64,000 nt of DNA from Hymenolepis diminuta (lineage: Eukaryota > Platyhelminthes > Cestoda > Cyclophyllidea > Hymenolepididae): contig CAADRB010000124.1 of NCBI GenBank assembly GCA_900708905.1, positions 35,253 through 99,252 of the forward strand, read 5' to 3'. The notes under the pieces were generated by a model. The model did no database searches. It saw nothing but the letters and a program-made list of their open reading frames with translations, and was not told the origin of the DNA. The position numbers and the translations under genes were made by a program. Positions within the stretch are counted from its first letter, which is position 1. Each line of letters opens with the position of its first letter. Shown piece after piece: positions 13,750-26,390 of this stretch.

Positions 13750-13860
13750 AATTAATATTGTACAAATCAATGTAACTTTTTTGATGCTCGCTCTCGTATT
13801 ACCTCCCCTATCCTTTATTGGACTTTACTTGCCTGATTTCAGTTATTTTCCCACATTTAA
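13750..13860 (+). repeat. Short dispersed repeat R4, copy a
   Basis: It aligns with 46701-46792 and 56115-56222. The shared block reads roughly (A/C)CT..CC(C/A)T(A/T)T(C/A)C..TATTG(G/A)ACTTTACTT..TTCA(G/T)TT and is pyrimidine-rich on the plus strand. The copies are diverged and have no visible ends. Confidence 0.5.
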
Positions 13861-15865
13861 AAATTATAAACTTTTTGTATAACTTTCTAATTTTAAGAAG
13901 CTCTGAAGTCTATTAATCTTCTTTATCTATAGATAACGAGTCAAATAACAAAGTTTTAATAGACGAATCTATTCATTTATGAGTTGAGGAAAAAAATAAG
14001 GAATAATTCAACCAATGTAAAATTCGTATGAAACCCTTATTATTGGTTATTTAAATAAGTTCAGGTTTAGTTAAAGCACTCCTAAGTAAATTTATTTCGA
14101 ATCAAGCTCATACATTTTGAAGCTGACCTCTAAGTAAACATCACTAACTAAGAAAATGTGTAATAATTAACAATTACTATGAAAAGAATTCAGCACTTGT
14201 CTTTTTTGTAAACATCAGGCGTGAAACAGTCCTATTTTATCTCTTTTTCTTTGAGTAAGGAAATGTCAAAAGCTACAAAGGAGACAATTTTAATGAACTG
14301 CGATCTTACTCTTGTCTTTCTCAATATTAATAAAATAAGGTTTATTTTTGTGATCTAAATTAGTACCATCATAAATAATTTGTTATTGGATAAATTAAAG
14401 CCAAGTAAACGAGCTTGAGCCAAAAAGTGTAAAAATGTGACAGCAAACGAGCACACAACTTGCTTTGATGAGCCTGATTTAAAGAAGGAATATGACATGG
14501 AATGGCCAGTTGACTTCTCTCAATTATTAGGAACCTTTTGTTCTAAAATTTTTCTCCGGTTAATGAAAAACTAAAACCGTGTATTTGTTTATTTTAAACC
14601 AGCAAACAACTTGGATATTGAGTTTGTTGTTAATTTGTTGTTGGAACAGCGAAGATTATTAGACTAGTTACTTTTCAAATTAAACCAAGTTTTACTGCTC
14701 AACGATTAGCTTTTGCAAATCTGCCGATCTTCTTCACTTGTCTTATGCTAATGATGTGTGTCTCTTTGCTCCGATCAATTGAAAAACATCTTTATAGTAA
14801 TTTATTGCAAAAGAGGCCATCAATAGGGAATCAAGTCTATTTTATTGAGAGCAAGATTTCAAAATTGAATGATTTTTTTCTGCAATATCACATCATCAAA
14901 TTCAATATGAGAACGTTGAAATATAAAAGGAGATTAAGCGGTCATTTTAAAAATATCAGATTATCTTTGAAGAACAAAGAGCAATCAAAATCAGAGTTCA
15001 GGTGAAAATTAGCATTTTGAAAGATAAGACGGCTCAAATGTCTTGGAGGATTTCTGAGAATCAAACGAATGTTCTCTATCCCACCAAAATGCAAGGTCTA
15101 TTACGTATTTTTTCAAAAGTAATCAATTAGGAGAACCTATTAAGCGATTATTTGCATTGAGTACATCGTTCATTGAATTAAGACCTTTGTTTTCGTGAAG
15201 GCTCATTTGCTTTAAAAATTGAAGCTAATGAGAATGAAAGTAGATTCATTGGTTTATTCCTAAATATAAATTTATGTTTGTTTATGTAGTTCAGGAGGAG
15301 TAACTTTACTATAGTTGACCATTGACCAGATCCACAGTGTTGAGTAACTATCAGATGCTTTATTCTGCTCATATTTAAATAATCAGTAGCATTATTCCTA
15401 CTTGATCGAAAGGCAAGGATAATGTACGGGAAACTTCTCGCCATTTTCCCTAGGGTTTTTCTAATTGGTACTCCTGCGGCAATATATGGCCTCTTAATTA
15501 GTCAATCTGAAAATGATCACGCAGTTAATCAAGAAGGTAACAAACATTTCATTTGGTTTATAGTCATTTTAACTAATAATTCTCCTATTTAATCATAGTC
15601 ATCATAATTTTATTCGCCCTTCTCACGTTCCTCTTCCCAAACTATTTACAATATCTATATTCGCTGCTAGTAGTGGGAATCCGGATCCGAAATGTTATCT
15701 CTTAAATATTTTTAGATGGGTCTATTGGCAGATAATTCAGTTATAAATGATATCTGGCGGCATTTCGTGTTTTTTCTGACGTGTGATTGGTAGTCACATG
15801 CTAGTACTTGAATGCGTCACCAATACTTCCATATGTCGTGGTGTGTTGTCTAGCCACACCCCCCC
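13861..15865. other. 2 kb non-coding, nothing recognised
   Basis: Short frames at 14745-15005 (+) and 15178-15444 (-) lack supporting context. The stretch ends in a short C-run that abuts an assembly gap. Confidence 0.5.
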
Positions 15866-15869
15866 NNNN
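15866..15869. other. Assembly gap (4 N)
   Basis: Four unknown bases directly follow a run of C. Sequencing or assembly through a C homopolymer is a likely cause, so the true run length is unknown. Confidence 0.95.
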
Positions 15870-16196
15870 CGTTCTTTTTCACCCGTCACGCTACTTTTTG
15901 AACTTCGTGGTATTTATGATGAATGTATCAAAGGCACAAAGAGATGCTCTGCCAAGATATTTGTAAAGATGTTTTGAATGATCCATTAATAATCCAACCA
16001 AATCAGCGTCAAGTGTATGTCCAGAATACCTGCATCTGGGTTCTAATGTTTGTGTTTACTTGACTTGGTTTTGTCCGAATGAAATCAACCTATAGCCCGT
16101 ATTTCCTGTTGCTAAACTCCCTGTGATACTGCAAATGAAAATAAGCTTCATATACTGATTTAGTTATTCAGCATATTGGAGAAAATTGTTTAAATA
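15870..16196. other. Non-coding, nothing recognised
   Basis: No open frame of interest follows the gap, and no repeat partner was found. Confidence 0.5.
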
Positions 16197-16381
16197 ATGA
16201 ATAATATAATGGAATGGAAGGGTTACTCACTTATCTCTAAATCCGTTATCCATCCCTCAAATCATATTAGCAAAAAGTCAATGTGATCAGATATTAGCAT
16301 CACTTCTGGAGGAACAAATATAATCCTACATAATGTATAATTATATTTGGCTTTATATGTCTACTCTCATTTCTTGGGATC
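16197..16381 (+). repeat. Direct repeat R6, copy a
   Basis: It aligns with 17478-17667, about 1.28 kb downstream in the same orientation. Landmarks are ATGAATAATATAAT.GAAT, AGATAT.A.(A/C)ATCA followed by (T/A)GGAACA-like sequence, and T(T/G)(A/C)ATTTGGCTTTATA. The copies are clearly related but diverged. Confidence 0.6.
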
Positions 16382-17477
16382 TGTATCTATAGGCACGATT
16401 GAATAAGTGTGTAAATAATCGCTTTAAATTATATCAATCGCTCACACTCTAATCTCTCGATTTCGAAATGTATCAACCACTTTAGATGTTACTTATTCTC
16501 CCAAATTGCATTAATTTTTGAAAGGGATTATTCCACTGATAAGATAAACATACTGATAACACCCCAGAGAATCAACATGCCTCGTTGCAAGGAAGCGTGT
16601 TTATTGACGAGCATAAGAAGGAAATGTGTATAATTGATTAGTTAGATAATAAAACTTTTAACTTTCTAACCTCTGCTATGTTATGATCATGTATGCTACT
16701 TAATATCGTATAAAATATGAATTTAAGTGTCTAGACCGATTTTAATTATTGAACAGCCAATTAATAAGCAATGAATATCGTGGACAAGACACTTGTCAGT
16801 GATTCAAGTGACGAAACATGAAGTTTGATTTCTGGGATAGGAACTAATCGTCAGGTAAAATCGTACGGTTCCATTCCAAAAATTAAATGAAGTAAGAATC
16901 TTTGATATCCTAACTGTACCCTCAGCACTTTTCTATCATCCTCTTTTTATTATTTGTTGTATTTATTGTTAATCAGTTTCACTTGCTTCTCACAATGAAA
17001 AATCTTAAAACTATTTGCCTTGTCGTGGGTGATACAGTAATAGTTATTAAACCAATATGCAATTTAAAGGGTTTTTCAATTACGGTTGGGGTTTGTAACA
17101 ATTATGCTCGTAGAACAAAGGTCATCCACATTAAATGGTCAATACATAGTATGCCTGTATGCATCGGAACTACTGTTAGAAGGCCTAATTGTATAGGGAA
17201 TTTCAGATTAAATCACAACACTTCGTCTATTATGATCAGCAAAGATCGGCTAAGTGATGTACTAACAAATCAACCAAACTGAAGGCAGCAGAAGTGCAAA
17301 TAATTAAAGAAATTAAACCAATAATATTTATTTTTTAGCCTTAAATTTCCCGTGATTCTTCAAGTGAAAAAATTATCTCAAAAACTATTTTTTGAAATAA
17401 ATTCATTTCCTCAATTTAACCGGTTATTTTCAGTTATAATGAAGTCTTGGGCACTACTCCATAAAATCTCTTCATAC
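16382..17477. other. Spacer between the R6 copies
   Basis: A 99-codon plus frame at 16983-17282 starts with two near-adjacent possible starts but shows no recognised domain. Frames of this length are expected by chance here. Confidence 0.45.
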
Positions 17478-17667
17478 TATGAATAATATAATTGAATAGA
17501 AAGGTTACAAAAGCAAATGCAAGTTTACCTTCCAATATTTCAATCATTTGTGAATAAACAGACAGCTGGTGAACTCGATCAGATATGAATATCATTACCA
17601 GAAGAACTGAACTAATTTTCTGCAATTGCATTTGGCTTTATACTTCTACTCCTGTAATGAATAAGAT
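17478..17667 (+). repeat. Direct repeat R6, copy b
   Basis: This is the partner of 16197-16381. The 65-codon minus frame through it is a by-product of the repeat sequence. Confidence 0.6.
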
Positions 17668-18887
17668 CCCAGTCTTCAGAATTTAAAGGCGGAGTTCTTT
17701 GTTGGTTGAAAATAAATAATTTAGTCCATTCTAAAACACGCTTGTCCCAAAAACTCGAAATTTTTTTAGATACATTGGTTGCTCAGAACAAAGCAACTGT
17801 TAGTACATTTGCTCTCAACTGGGCGCCCAGATTTCAAAACCAGTCACCATAAAGCAATGGAGAAAAAGTAAAATTTGCTGAATTAATCATTCAATACACT
17901 CCAATTAGTTAAATGCTATCACTTAGTTATTACTGTTATCAATACACTACTGATTTGACTAAAGTTTCATTAGATCGTGGTAATTCATAGTCCTCCTTAA
18001 ATAGTTAAAGCATTTCGTGAACATATTGACAAAAAATATCATATCAGTTCATCTGCGCACGTGAGATTAGTCCCAAAATTTAAATCACTTTATGAAAATA
18101 GGTTTAGGCTATAAAATGCACTCAAAATACAAAGGGATTGAACTTTAGCCCTTAAATTCAGTTCAAATTTTATGCTATTTATTAGCAAAAAATTCGAGTC
18201 ATAGATCTAATGCAAAAACATGTAAACACTGATTAAATAATCACCCTATATTATTAACTGTAATGAATATATTAGGTATTACATTTTTAGTATTCAATTT
18301 TGGATGTAATAGTTAATTGGTTTGAACAGCTTTAGAAATTCAGTATCATTGGAATCTCAACAAAGGCTTTATGATAGGCATTTTATTTATAACCTTATCG
18401 AAGAATAATGGAGTATTTAATGAGTGTCAATTGTCTTAGGAATTTGGTGTCATTTTAATAACCAAGCGTAGAGTCTTACGGTGCTTTAGGCAGAAATATT
18501 TTGTTCCAAAATAAGTATCACCTTCAATATTGATATTGATTCAATTTTGATGACAGATTAGCACATTTACTTGAGGTTTAATAGATGCTTTTGTTCAAAA
18601 AATTACACCCTTTTCTTTTTTCGGTTGAAATATGTCGTTTTGTCTTAAGAAGTATAAAGCGTATATGTGTGATCGCTAAAGTTTATCATTCCATTTTCTC
18701 TTATTGGCAAAACACAAAGAGAACCTCTTCTGTGACTATGGAAGCCGATAGAATCAAATCACATCAGAGCAAAGTTAATTGAAAATTTTGAACTATTTCT
18801 CAACAGTATTTGACAACATTTTTTCTTCGAACTCTATGTTTTCTACATCTTTAACAATCATCCATCTTTGTGAGTAGCCAGCATAAT
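17668..18887. other. Non-coding, nothing recognised
   Basis: No repeat partner or credible frame was seen. A 65-codon plus frame at 18585-18782 is within chance. Confidence 0.5.
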
Positions 18888-19183
18888 GCTTACTGTTATT
18901 ACTACCCAAAAAATCCTAAAAATATTAACATTTTTCAATTATGGAAAGCAACTAAAATCGGTTAAAGGAAAGCCCAAGAAATGAAATATCAAATAATATC
19001 TAAGACTCTTACTTCATCAAATGTTAGATTTGGGTTGTACAATATTTATCAAATGGGTAGTTCACATGTTAGAAATCAAATTTTATGATTTGCCACCTGA
19101 ATTAGTGAGCCGAATTTTTGTCTACAATATCCAGTACGTATCAACCGGTTGTCTACTCATGGCGGTCTGTCCTGCACTTCACC
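18888..19183 (+). repeat. Dispersed repeat R2, copy a
   Basis: It aligns with 30979-31262 in the same orientation. Shared blocks include GGAA(A)GCAACT(A/G)AAATC, CTTACTTC(C)AT, (T/A)GATTTG(G/A)GTT.(T/C)ACAATATTTA and TCTT(G)TC.ACAAT(A/G)T(C/T)CAGT. A 61-codon frame (19021-19206) with an F-box-like string LPPELVSRIF lies inside it. That frame is not conserved in the second copy, so I do not read it as a gene. Confidence 0.65.
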
Positions 19184-21059
19184 TCATTTTTTCTTACAAG
19201 GAGTGAGAAGACAAAATTATCTTACGTGATATTCCACAGCTTACAGTCTTAGCATAGCAGATACAAGATAGATAAACATTTTAAGTTAGAGGAGCACCGT
19301 AAACTGTATTAACTCAAGGTGAATATGTATATACTGCTTAAAATTCAATTCGTCCATTGAAGTCTTTTTCTACCTTCTGCTGAGTAACTCAATCAAAGTA
19401 ACTTAAATTTTTGATCACTGGGCATTATGTAACCTGATTATTGTTTCATAATTGTTCCGACTTTGTAACAATTCTACAAATTATTCAATGCAAGATAACG
19501 CAATCTTTTCGTAAAATAATCATAAATTTAATTCACCTCTTATGAAAACTACCAGTCAATGAGGCTAATCTTTTGTTTAAATCAAGTGAGGTCTCGTTTT
19601 CGACTAATTTCTCTTAAGCTATTTTAGCCGATCAGCGAAGATGGCTGCTCGAGACAGATAACTAATTGGTAGAATTTATTGAAGGTAAGTTTGGCTTTGC
19701 AATTATGCGGACTAGTAATGAATTTATGGACGAAATATCGCCCAAGTGACTCTTAAATAAATTTTATGAATAAACGTGAATCAATTTTATTAAAATTCAT
19801 TCCCAGAATCAGAATTACTCATTGTTCATTCTATATAGTTTATATAAGAATCTTCGACTTATCGATATATTTCAAGTTTTTAGGACCTTGAATAACTTGT
19901 TCCTCCACAGGATGTTGGTAATTACTAATTCCAGTTAACCTAAATGGCTAAAAATTACGATTTTTAGAGGATAAATTTTCTTGACATAAGGTTAAAAGAA
20001 GATCGATTGTGACTGGAAGAGAAGGGAACCAGACACAGATCGAATTATGGCACGCTGAGTTGAGTTAACTAGTTTTCAACTTGTGTTAGTCTGATGAACT
20101 ACCAATAGAAAATTCGTCACCCAGCTGTTAAGACAGAATAGATACATAAGCACTAATGTTTGTTCCATCAAGTTTTCTAAGTCTCAACATAATGAAGTGC
20201 CACTATCAAATGTTGAATTAATGATATAATTTTCGGGAGCAAAACTATTAGTATTTTTTTTCCTGTCATATACAATGAGGGTAAAGTTGAAATACGAACA
20301 TAAACATTAAATATTTTATACATAATATTATTTCGTACGTACACATAAATAATCTTTGGGAGATTAAATATGATGTGGCTTATTGTGGCGAACTAACGTC
20401 TAAAAATTGTCTAAAAGGAAATGTGACCCAGAAAGTTTATAAACATGATTGAAAGCATTTGTTTGATTGCCAACACCTAAAAGTATATTTTTCAATATTT
20501 TAAATCAGGTTTAACCATAGAAAATCATCAAAAAATTGATTTCAATAAAATTGCCCAATAAAGTGCCTATTAAAGGTTGGGAAAAAGAAAAGACATCAGG
20601 GAAATCTTGCTGCACTTAAATTTTGGATTCATCAATTCGTTCGTACCTTACTCCGTGGATTTAGCACATCACACCAAGTTACATTATTTCAAATTTCATA
20701 TAAACAAAAGAGGTGATAGAAGCGATTTAAGCAATGTCAGAAGATTTTTGGCGTATGTCGAGAATCAAAGATTTACTGCATCTGAAATCGTTAGGTTGTC
20801 TGAGATTCAGTTTCATTTCATAGTGTTTTAATTGTTTTGTAATCATCGCCAAGTTGAAATTTTGGGTGGCGCGCTTTCAAATGATTCCGCAACCATTCTC
20901 TTTTCGACCAGCTGTTGTAGCAGCAAAAACGACTATCAGTTTGTGGTATGTCTGTATTTTTGTCATGGTCTGTTCACTAGTGTTTTCTCATCTCACATGC
21001 ACTCGTAGAGTCAATGACACCAATTGTCCACGCAGATAATACCCCTTTTATATGTAATT
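19184..21059. other. Non-coding, nothing recognised
   Basis: Frames at 20577-20831 and 20854-21039 (+) are unremarkable. A CTGATGA string near 20092 was checked as a ribozyme core and rejected. Confidence 0.5.
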
Positions 21060-21192
21060 GATGTTCCAGTAAGCGTGAGAGAGATTCATGATAAGGGTGC
21101 TGAGTTCAAACCCCACTCTCAGGCTCACCGAACGCTTGCTGCATATCCGAAGTGAGCTGCCTAAGCCAGCTTTTTGTATGAGGAACTTTAGA
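21060..21192 (+). mobile_element. Possible tRNA-like relic
   Basis: The segment contains a B-box-like GAGTTCAAACCCC at about 21104-21116, preceded by GTAAGCGTGAGAG. It is richer in G+C than its flanks. No proper acceptor stem or A-box spacing can be drawn, and the common SINE body is not evident. It may be a separate or very old tRNA-derived fragment. Confidence 0.3.
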
Positions 21193-22361
21193 TTTTCCCA
21201 ATTTCGGTAACTGACAGCTAGATAAAAGTTTAGTGATTGTATCACCATTTCGTGCGAAATTCCCGCTAGGTTAACTCTAACCTACAATTGCACAGTAAAG
21301 CTTCTCAAAGAATCTTTTTCTGCCCGTACTTTGATACCAATTTGTCGTCTGCTGTACAGGCCAGCATCATCCACCGAATAGCCTTTCTGAATAGCCTTTA
21401 ATGTGTTATCATCCACCTTGCGATAGGCAATAGTAGACAAACTGTAAAGAAGAACAGAAACCATAAATGTTTCAAGCAGTTTTGCTTGAGCCTTAATCGA
21501 AAGTACTTTCTATCTTGGGTCTGGTCTGAGCACCAATATTTGTCTTTTGGACTTTATGATAATCAGTCTTGAGGCATCATCAACTTATTGACAATACTTT
21601 TTCAATTTTGTAGCATTTTAAAGATATGACGATAATATTTTTAACAACTATGACTGCTAACATTATTAACTGCTTTGGTTCTGGTTACCCGTCCAGACCT
21701 GAAGTTAAGTAAAATGAAAGGATGAGTCTATTCACCAAGAAAAGGGTTTATAAAATTTGGGAAAAGTGCTAAATACCAGGGAGCGGTTAGGAGCATACGG
21801 ATCAATCACCTTGAAAGCACCTTCAATGAGATATAGTCAAGATAGTACTTTGAACACTGTTTGCACCCCTAATGCTCACCCGTCGAATTCAATGAGTGAG
21901 GAACAAATTAAGGGAACTGAATATCCGGATAACAGCCTGGCTGTCCTGTTTTGTCCAGTCTGAGATATTTTTTAAAGCGACGATCCCATACATTTTGCAA
22001 TAATTAGATACCTTTCGATTTGTATTCCATTTATCACGCCTGTCTTACCCGCAGTTGCTCAATAAAACCCAAAGTATATTTTGTTCTCTTGTACGATTTT
22101 GGATATATTAATAGTTACTCTTGAACTCACGTTGTCAAGAAAATCTTTTTCTATCTAAGCTAAAGTTTTAAAGTACTCTATAGCCGATGCTTAGTATTTG
22201 CATATCATTTACGTAACTCAAATAGCTACGCCCTCTTACATTTCTGACTTGCTTTCAAGTTGAGGACCTGAAGGTAACTGCTTAGTCCTTGAAATTAAAC
22301 GATGATTGTTATCTGCCTGTATCATTTTGAAGAGATTTCTTTAATTGTATCGGATCTTTAA
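21193..22361. other. Non-coding, nothing recognised
   Basis: Short frames on both strands at 21282-21464 (-) and 21757-21963 (+) have no recognised features. Confidence 0.5.
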
Positions 22362-22697
22362 TGCTGTAGGAAGCTAAAATTTCTTCCAATCTTTATACAA
22401 GAGCTTGTCGAGGGGAGAAATTTGGTCGTTCGGTATCCATTTGGCAAGCGACGTATTATTTCTCACTCCAACAGCGGTTATGTTGCAAAATTGACACTAT
22501 CGTGTCTAGACAAATGGCCTAATCACGGACAAACTTGGCGTAAACTATTAAAGAGAACTTCGATCGGGATGGATAAATCATTCGATATTTGCAGACGTCG
22601 AGACAGGTCCATTGTTCCCGTGACAATCAAGAAATGTAGCATGGGATGTTTGCGAAGATTTCTATACGAGCTCGTCAAAGCGTTGAGAGAGAAATAG
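22362..22697 (+). other. Candidate exon, unrecognised protein
   Basis: A stop-to-stop frame of 111 codons is richer in G+C than the surrounding sequence. It encodes a basic peptide rich in R, K and C with a balanced residue mix (for example ..RYPFGKRRIISHSNSGY.. near its middle and RRFLYELVKALREK at its end). It has no good ATG near the beginning; the first methionine is far downstream. A pyrimidine-rich stretch ending in ACAAG near 22392-22401 could serve as a splice acceptor, which would make this a terminal exon closing at TAG 22695-22697. I recognise no domain. A chance frame in a GC-richer patch or a transposon relic are alternatives. Confidence 0.25.
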
Positions 22698-24379
22698 ATA
22701 TCGTTTGATCATTCACCCATAATTTGCACACTTTGACCATTCATCACTTATTTCAGATTAAAAGGTAAAAATTCTGACTGCGGAACACAATCGTAAAATC
22801 ATTCCTCTATTTTGGACGATTCATTCAATTTATTGCGTCAAAACAACAACATGATTCCTTTCTTTGATTTTCACAGTTCACTAAATTTGAGCTTCCAGTA
22901 GGTCAAAATCTTACCGCACTGTACTTTATTGGATATAATCACGTTAACATCTACAGAGTACGTGTTGTTTGCATTGAAAGCGCCTCATGAACTTCAAATT
23001 CAGAGAAAGTACTGGCTATTTGTCCGGTGTAAATAATTATTACCATGACCGGAACAATTAATTCTTAGTTCATAAGTTTACACTATTGTATTTGTTTAAA
23101 ATGCGATGACACTGAAAACGTGATTGCTACACATGAACGGTGTACAAGAAGCCGTTCAAGTAATGGAAAAGTGTAAAAAGTATTTTTTTTATTAATTGCC
23201 CGAGGTAATGGAAGAAATAGTAATTTTTCTAAAGGGATTTGTAAAGCTGTCCAATAAGGCTTAAGGGGCAGAGATCGAGAAGTAGAAGAAAGCAGCATTG
23301 TAAAAAATAAATCTGTTCTTAAACCCATTACATCTTGGATATAGACCACTGTTTCATGTTCATGACAGCTAGGTGTCTTGCTTTTCACTCCGTAGATATG
23401 CTATTCGCTAATCCCTTCTTATAACTACCGGTCTTCACCATGAAACAAGATAGGAGAGAGAGTGGGTACTATTCCATACGATGGTATTATGAAGTGTGTG
23501 CGTGTGTGTTTATATAGTTCAGTCTGGGAATGGGGTAGACATTGAGGTCTAAACAGATGGTATAGAGTTAATAGTAAGTTTATTGAACTCAAAGGGTGTC
23601 CAAAGTTCAATGTAGAAATGCAGTAGGAGGTCATAACAATAGGTGGTCACAACATTTCAAAGTTCAAGATTCGTTCCTTACTCTGAGCGAATCCAGTACT
23701 TAGTGACAAGTGGATTAATTCAGATAACTAGCCAACCCCGTAAAGTATTTTTTTCTTTTGGTGGCCAAGATGCTCGCAGGATAATAATGTTAATTAATTA
23801 ACGAATGCCATTTCCTAATTTATTCAAATGCTGAAAGTAATTTCCACCTTAAATAATCATTTCCATTCTCTCAAAAAAATTACTGTTTTATATTAATATA
23901 TTTTAAATACCTAATCAGGATGAGTCAGCATTCAACAAATAACAAATTATCATATTTTGCTCATCACAACATATTATGTCAGTAAGTAGCTAACACCAAC
24001 TTCATCATTTAGAAAATTGTATGTGCTAAGGAATTAACGGCGTCATTTCCAAAATGAAAACATATCTATGATGAATAAGTCATATTTAACACTTAAACAT
24101 CGATTCAATATTACACTTTAGAAATAACAATTAGGTTTCAGTTCTAACCCTCTTTTGACCAGGTCTTATTGTCATTTAAAAGATTGCTATATAACTGATT
24201 AACTAATAGTGATAGCAATGGGAAAGATTTTTCATCGTCATTAATCGAATTTGTATCCTCGGAGGTTTAAGAGTATTAGATAGCTACAAGGTTTCACCTA
24301 AATGAATGGGGAAATTATAATGAGTTACAGGCTCCAAGCTTGTTAGAAGTAGGCTCTCAACCTTGATTGACAAAACTGA
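22698..24379. other. Non-coding with a GT-rich tract
   Basis: A short GT repeat lies at 23494-23510. Two minus frames (23083-23388, 101 codons; 23425-23634) have no recognised domain and are of chance length. Confidence 0.5.
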
Positions 24380-24530
24380 AGCACACACCTGCTATCGGGT
24401 TAGATCAATGGGGGAGCCGAATTGGGGGCTCTGTGTGGCGATTGGCTAGATCAGGCTACATAGTCACTAGCCCTTCACGGTGAAACTAAGCAGACATGGA
24501 ACAGATGGCCACCTGCTCTCACTACTTTTT
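24380..24530. other. GC-richer patch, unknown
   Basis: This block of about 150 bp is richer in G+C than its flanks and includes GGGGGAGCC and GGGGGCTC strings. The string CAGGCTACATA is shared with the CpG cluster near 3.39 kb, so both may descend from one repeat. No long frame crosses it. Confidence 0.3.
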
Positions 24531-25401
24531 TTGTGCTTCTTGGTCATTATGTACATCTTTCATACATTTTATAGAATTAATACCCTTTCGTCTCACCCTC
24601 TCTTATCTGTTTGATTTACATTAATAAGGATTTATTTAGACCACTCTACCTACAGAGAGAATGAAATGCTAATGATTCCCAGCTACTGTTTATGTGGCAG
24701 TATGCGACAGCACAGTGGTCCTTCTGTTATGCTCTGTATCTATCATTCTGGTGATTGGGTAGTAAGGTCCTATTTTAAGGATTAAAGTAATTTAATTAAT
24801 AGTCACTAGAAGGATATGAAGAATTTTAAACCCGGTTCTGTTTGGAATTTGAATGGAACCGGGACTGATTCTTAAATCTCTACGGACTCCATTGCAGAAT
24901 CTGGGGCATCGGGATTCGCACGAGGTCTTAAATCTTTCCATCAATCTGACCAGGTATTTCTTAAACAATCCATCACTAATATCTGCTCCGAAATTCATAT
25001 CATGCCAATAACAGCAAAATACACTCAAGATCAGGAGATCTGAGTCAGGAATTGTTTTTCAATCACAAATAAATAATCTGTTGTTCTGTCATTTTGTACA
25101 CTGATCTAAAAATTGTTGACCTTTCCCTTATCAACGAAGATTGTTTGAAATGGAATTTTGTAGAAATCCTAAAACTGACTTAATTCAAGAATACATCGTG
25201 TTGATTAACCAGTAGGAAGATCTTAAATGTGCTAACAATAAGAAAAATTCAGGTTCCTTCTTCGTGATTCACCTTAAAAGGAAGTTTAGACAATAACGCA
25301 TAACATTGTACGACTGAAGCCTCAGCAGTAATTTTAAAAACAGTATTGCCATAATAAATGTGAATATGAATATGAATATTTATTAGTCTCATTACCAATG
25401 G
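24531..25401. other. Non-coding, nothing recognised
   Basis: A 78-codon minus frame at 24792-25028 has no supporting features. Confidence 0.5.
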
Positions 25402-26390
25402 TATTTGCAAGAATTGCGTTGTTTAAACTGTTGTATGCGTCACCGCTACCAGTCTTGTCTTGTTTTTCATGCCATGGACTATCAGACTGAGTAATTTTGT
25501 ACAAATGCATTGTTGGTTATCCATTTATCTCCTAGTAACTCATAATTAAAACCGGAGTTGATTTTTTTTATCTTGGTCCACAATGCCCTATTGACTGCTA
25601 ATAAAATCTACGATAATTTCAAATAGTACGTATTTGTCACAGAATGTCTGGGATATAATCTCCTAGTATAATAAGAGTATAATGCACCGTAAATCTGTTT
25701 TGTCATTTAGAATTCCGAATATCATGCCGCTATTCTAAAATCTTTCTATTTAATTCAGACTTAGCGCTTATCATGGAAGGACCTACTTGGTGTCGTCCAA
25801 GATTATTACTACCCATCACTGTTGCCCATCGGTTCGGTCACCGTATATGCGCTTTTATCAGAAATATTAGGTCGTATTCAACTACAGAGAGATTTACGTA
25901 TTTGGGGAGAATGGCCTATTGTGGTGCCTCGACTGATTAGAGTTTCCAAATGCAATTTGAACGAAAGTGATAATCGCTGAATACACCGACTGTTCACAAT
26001 AAACTATCCCTTTTAAAGCACAGAAATGTGGGTTTTGTTGAAATACTTCTTTTCTTAAACTAAATGGGGAATATTTCAAAATTATGATCTGGAAATCTAC
26101 AAAAGTTTATTTAACCCCCTAGCCGTAAGATCTGTAAGAAAATAGGAGAGTTAAATTTCTTAAGAATTCCTTGTAGTTTATCAAGAATTTGAAAAAATTC
26201 AACCTTCAAAATTAAAATTCGATAGACTTATCCCTTATAATAAGACATTTTTCGAAAGGAAAATACACTGCCAAGTTATTATCTGATTGCTGCTCCTGAA
26301 CATTAAAAGAGACATGACCAAACAGTCAACTTAATCGGTCAGCCGATAAGTTCTGAACATCACGTATATGAACTAATTCAGGAACCCTCA
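25402..26390 (+). repeat. Dispersed repeat R1, copy b
   Basis: This is the partner of 584-1650, in the same orientation. The similarity runs from near GTTG(C)..ACTGTT at the left to TCTGAACA-like sequence at the right. The last 60 bases or so also resemble 29511-29579, so the family has at least a third, truncated member nearby. Confidence 0.7.

Noticed and set aside
16983..17282. 99-codon plus frame between the R6 repeats
   Set aside because: It is of chance length, with no recognised motif.
20088..20122. CTGATGA resembling a hammerhead ribozyme core
   Set aside because: The required GAAA after a proper stem II cannot be formed without reusing the stem's G, and no stems I or III are evident. 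The strings near 53.59 and 57.08 kb fail in the same way.
23083..23388. 101-codon minus frame
   Set aside because: Several frames of this length are expected by chance in a window with about 7% stop codons, and no domain or context supports it.
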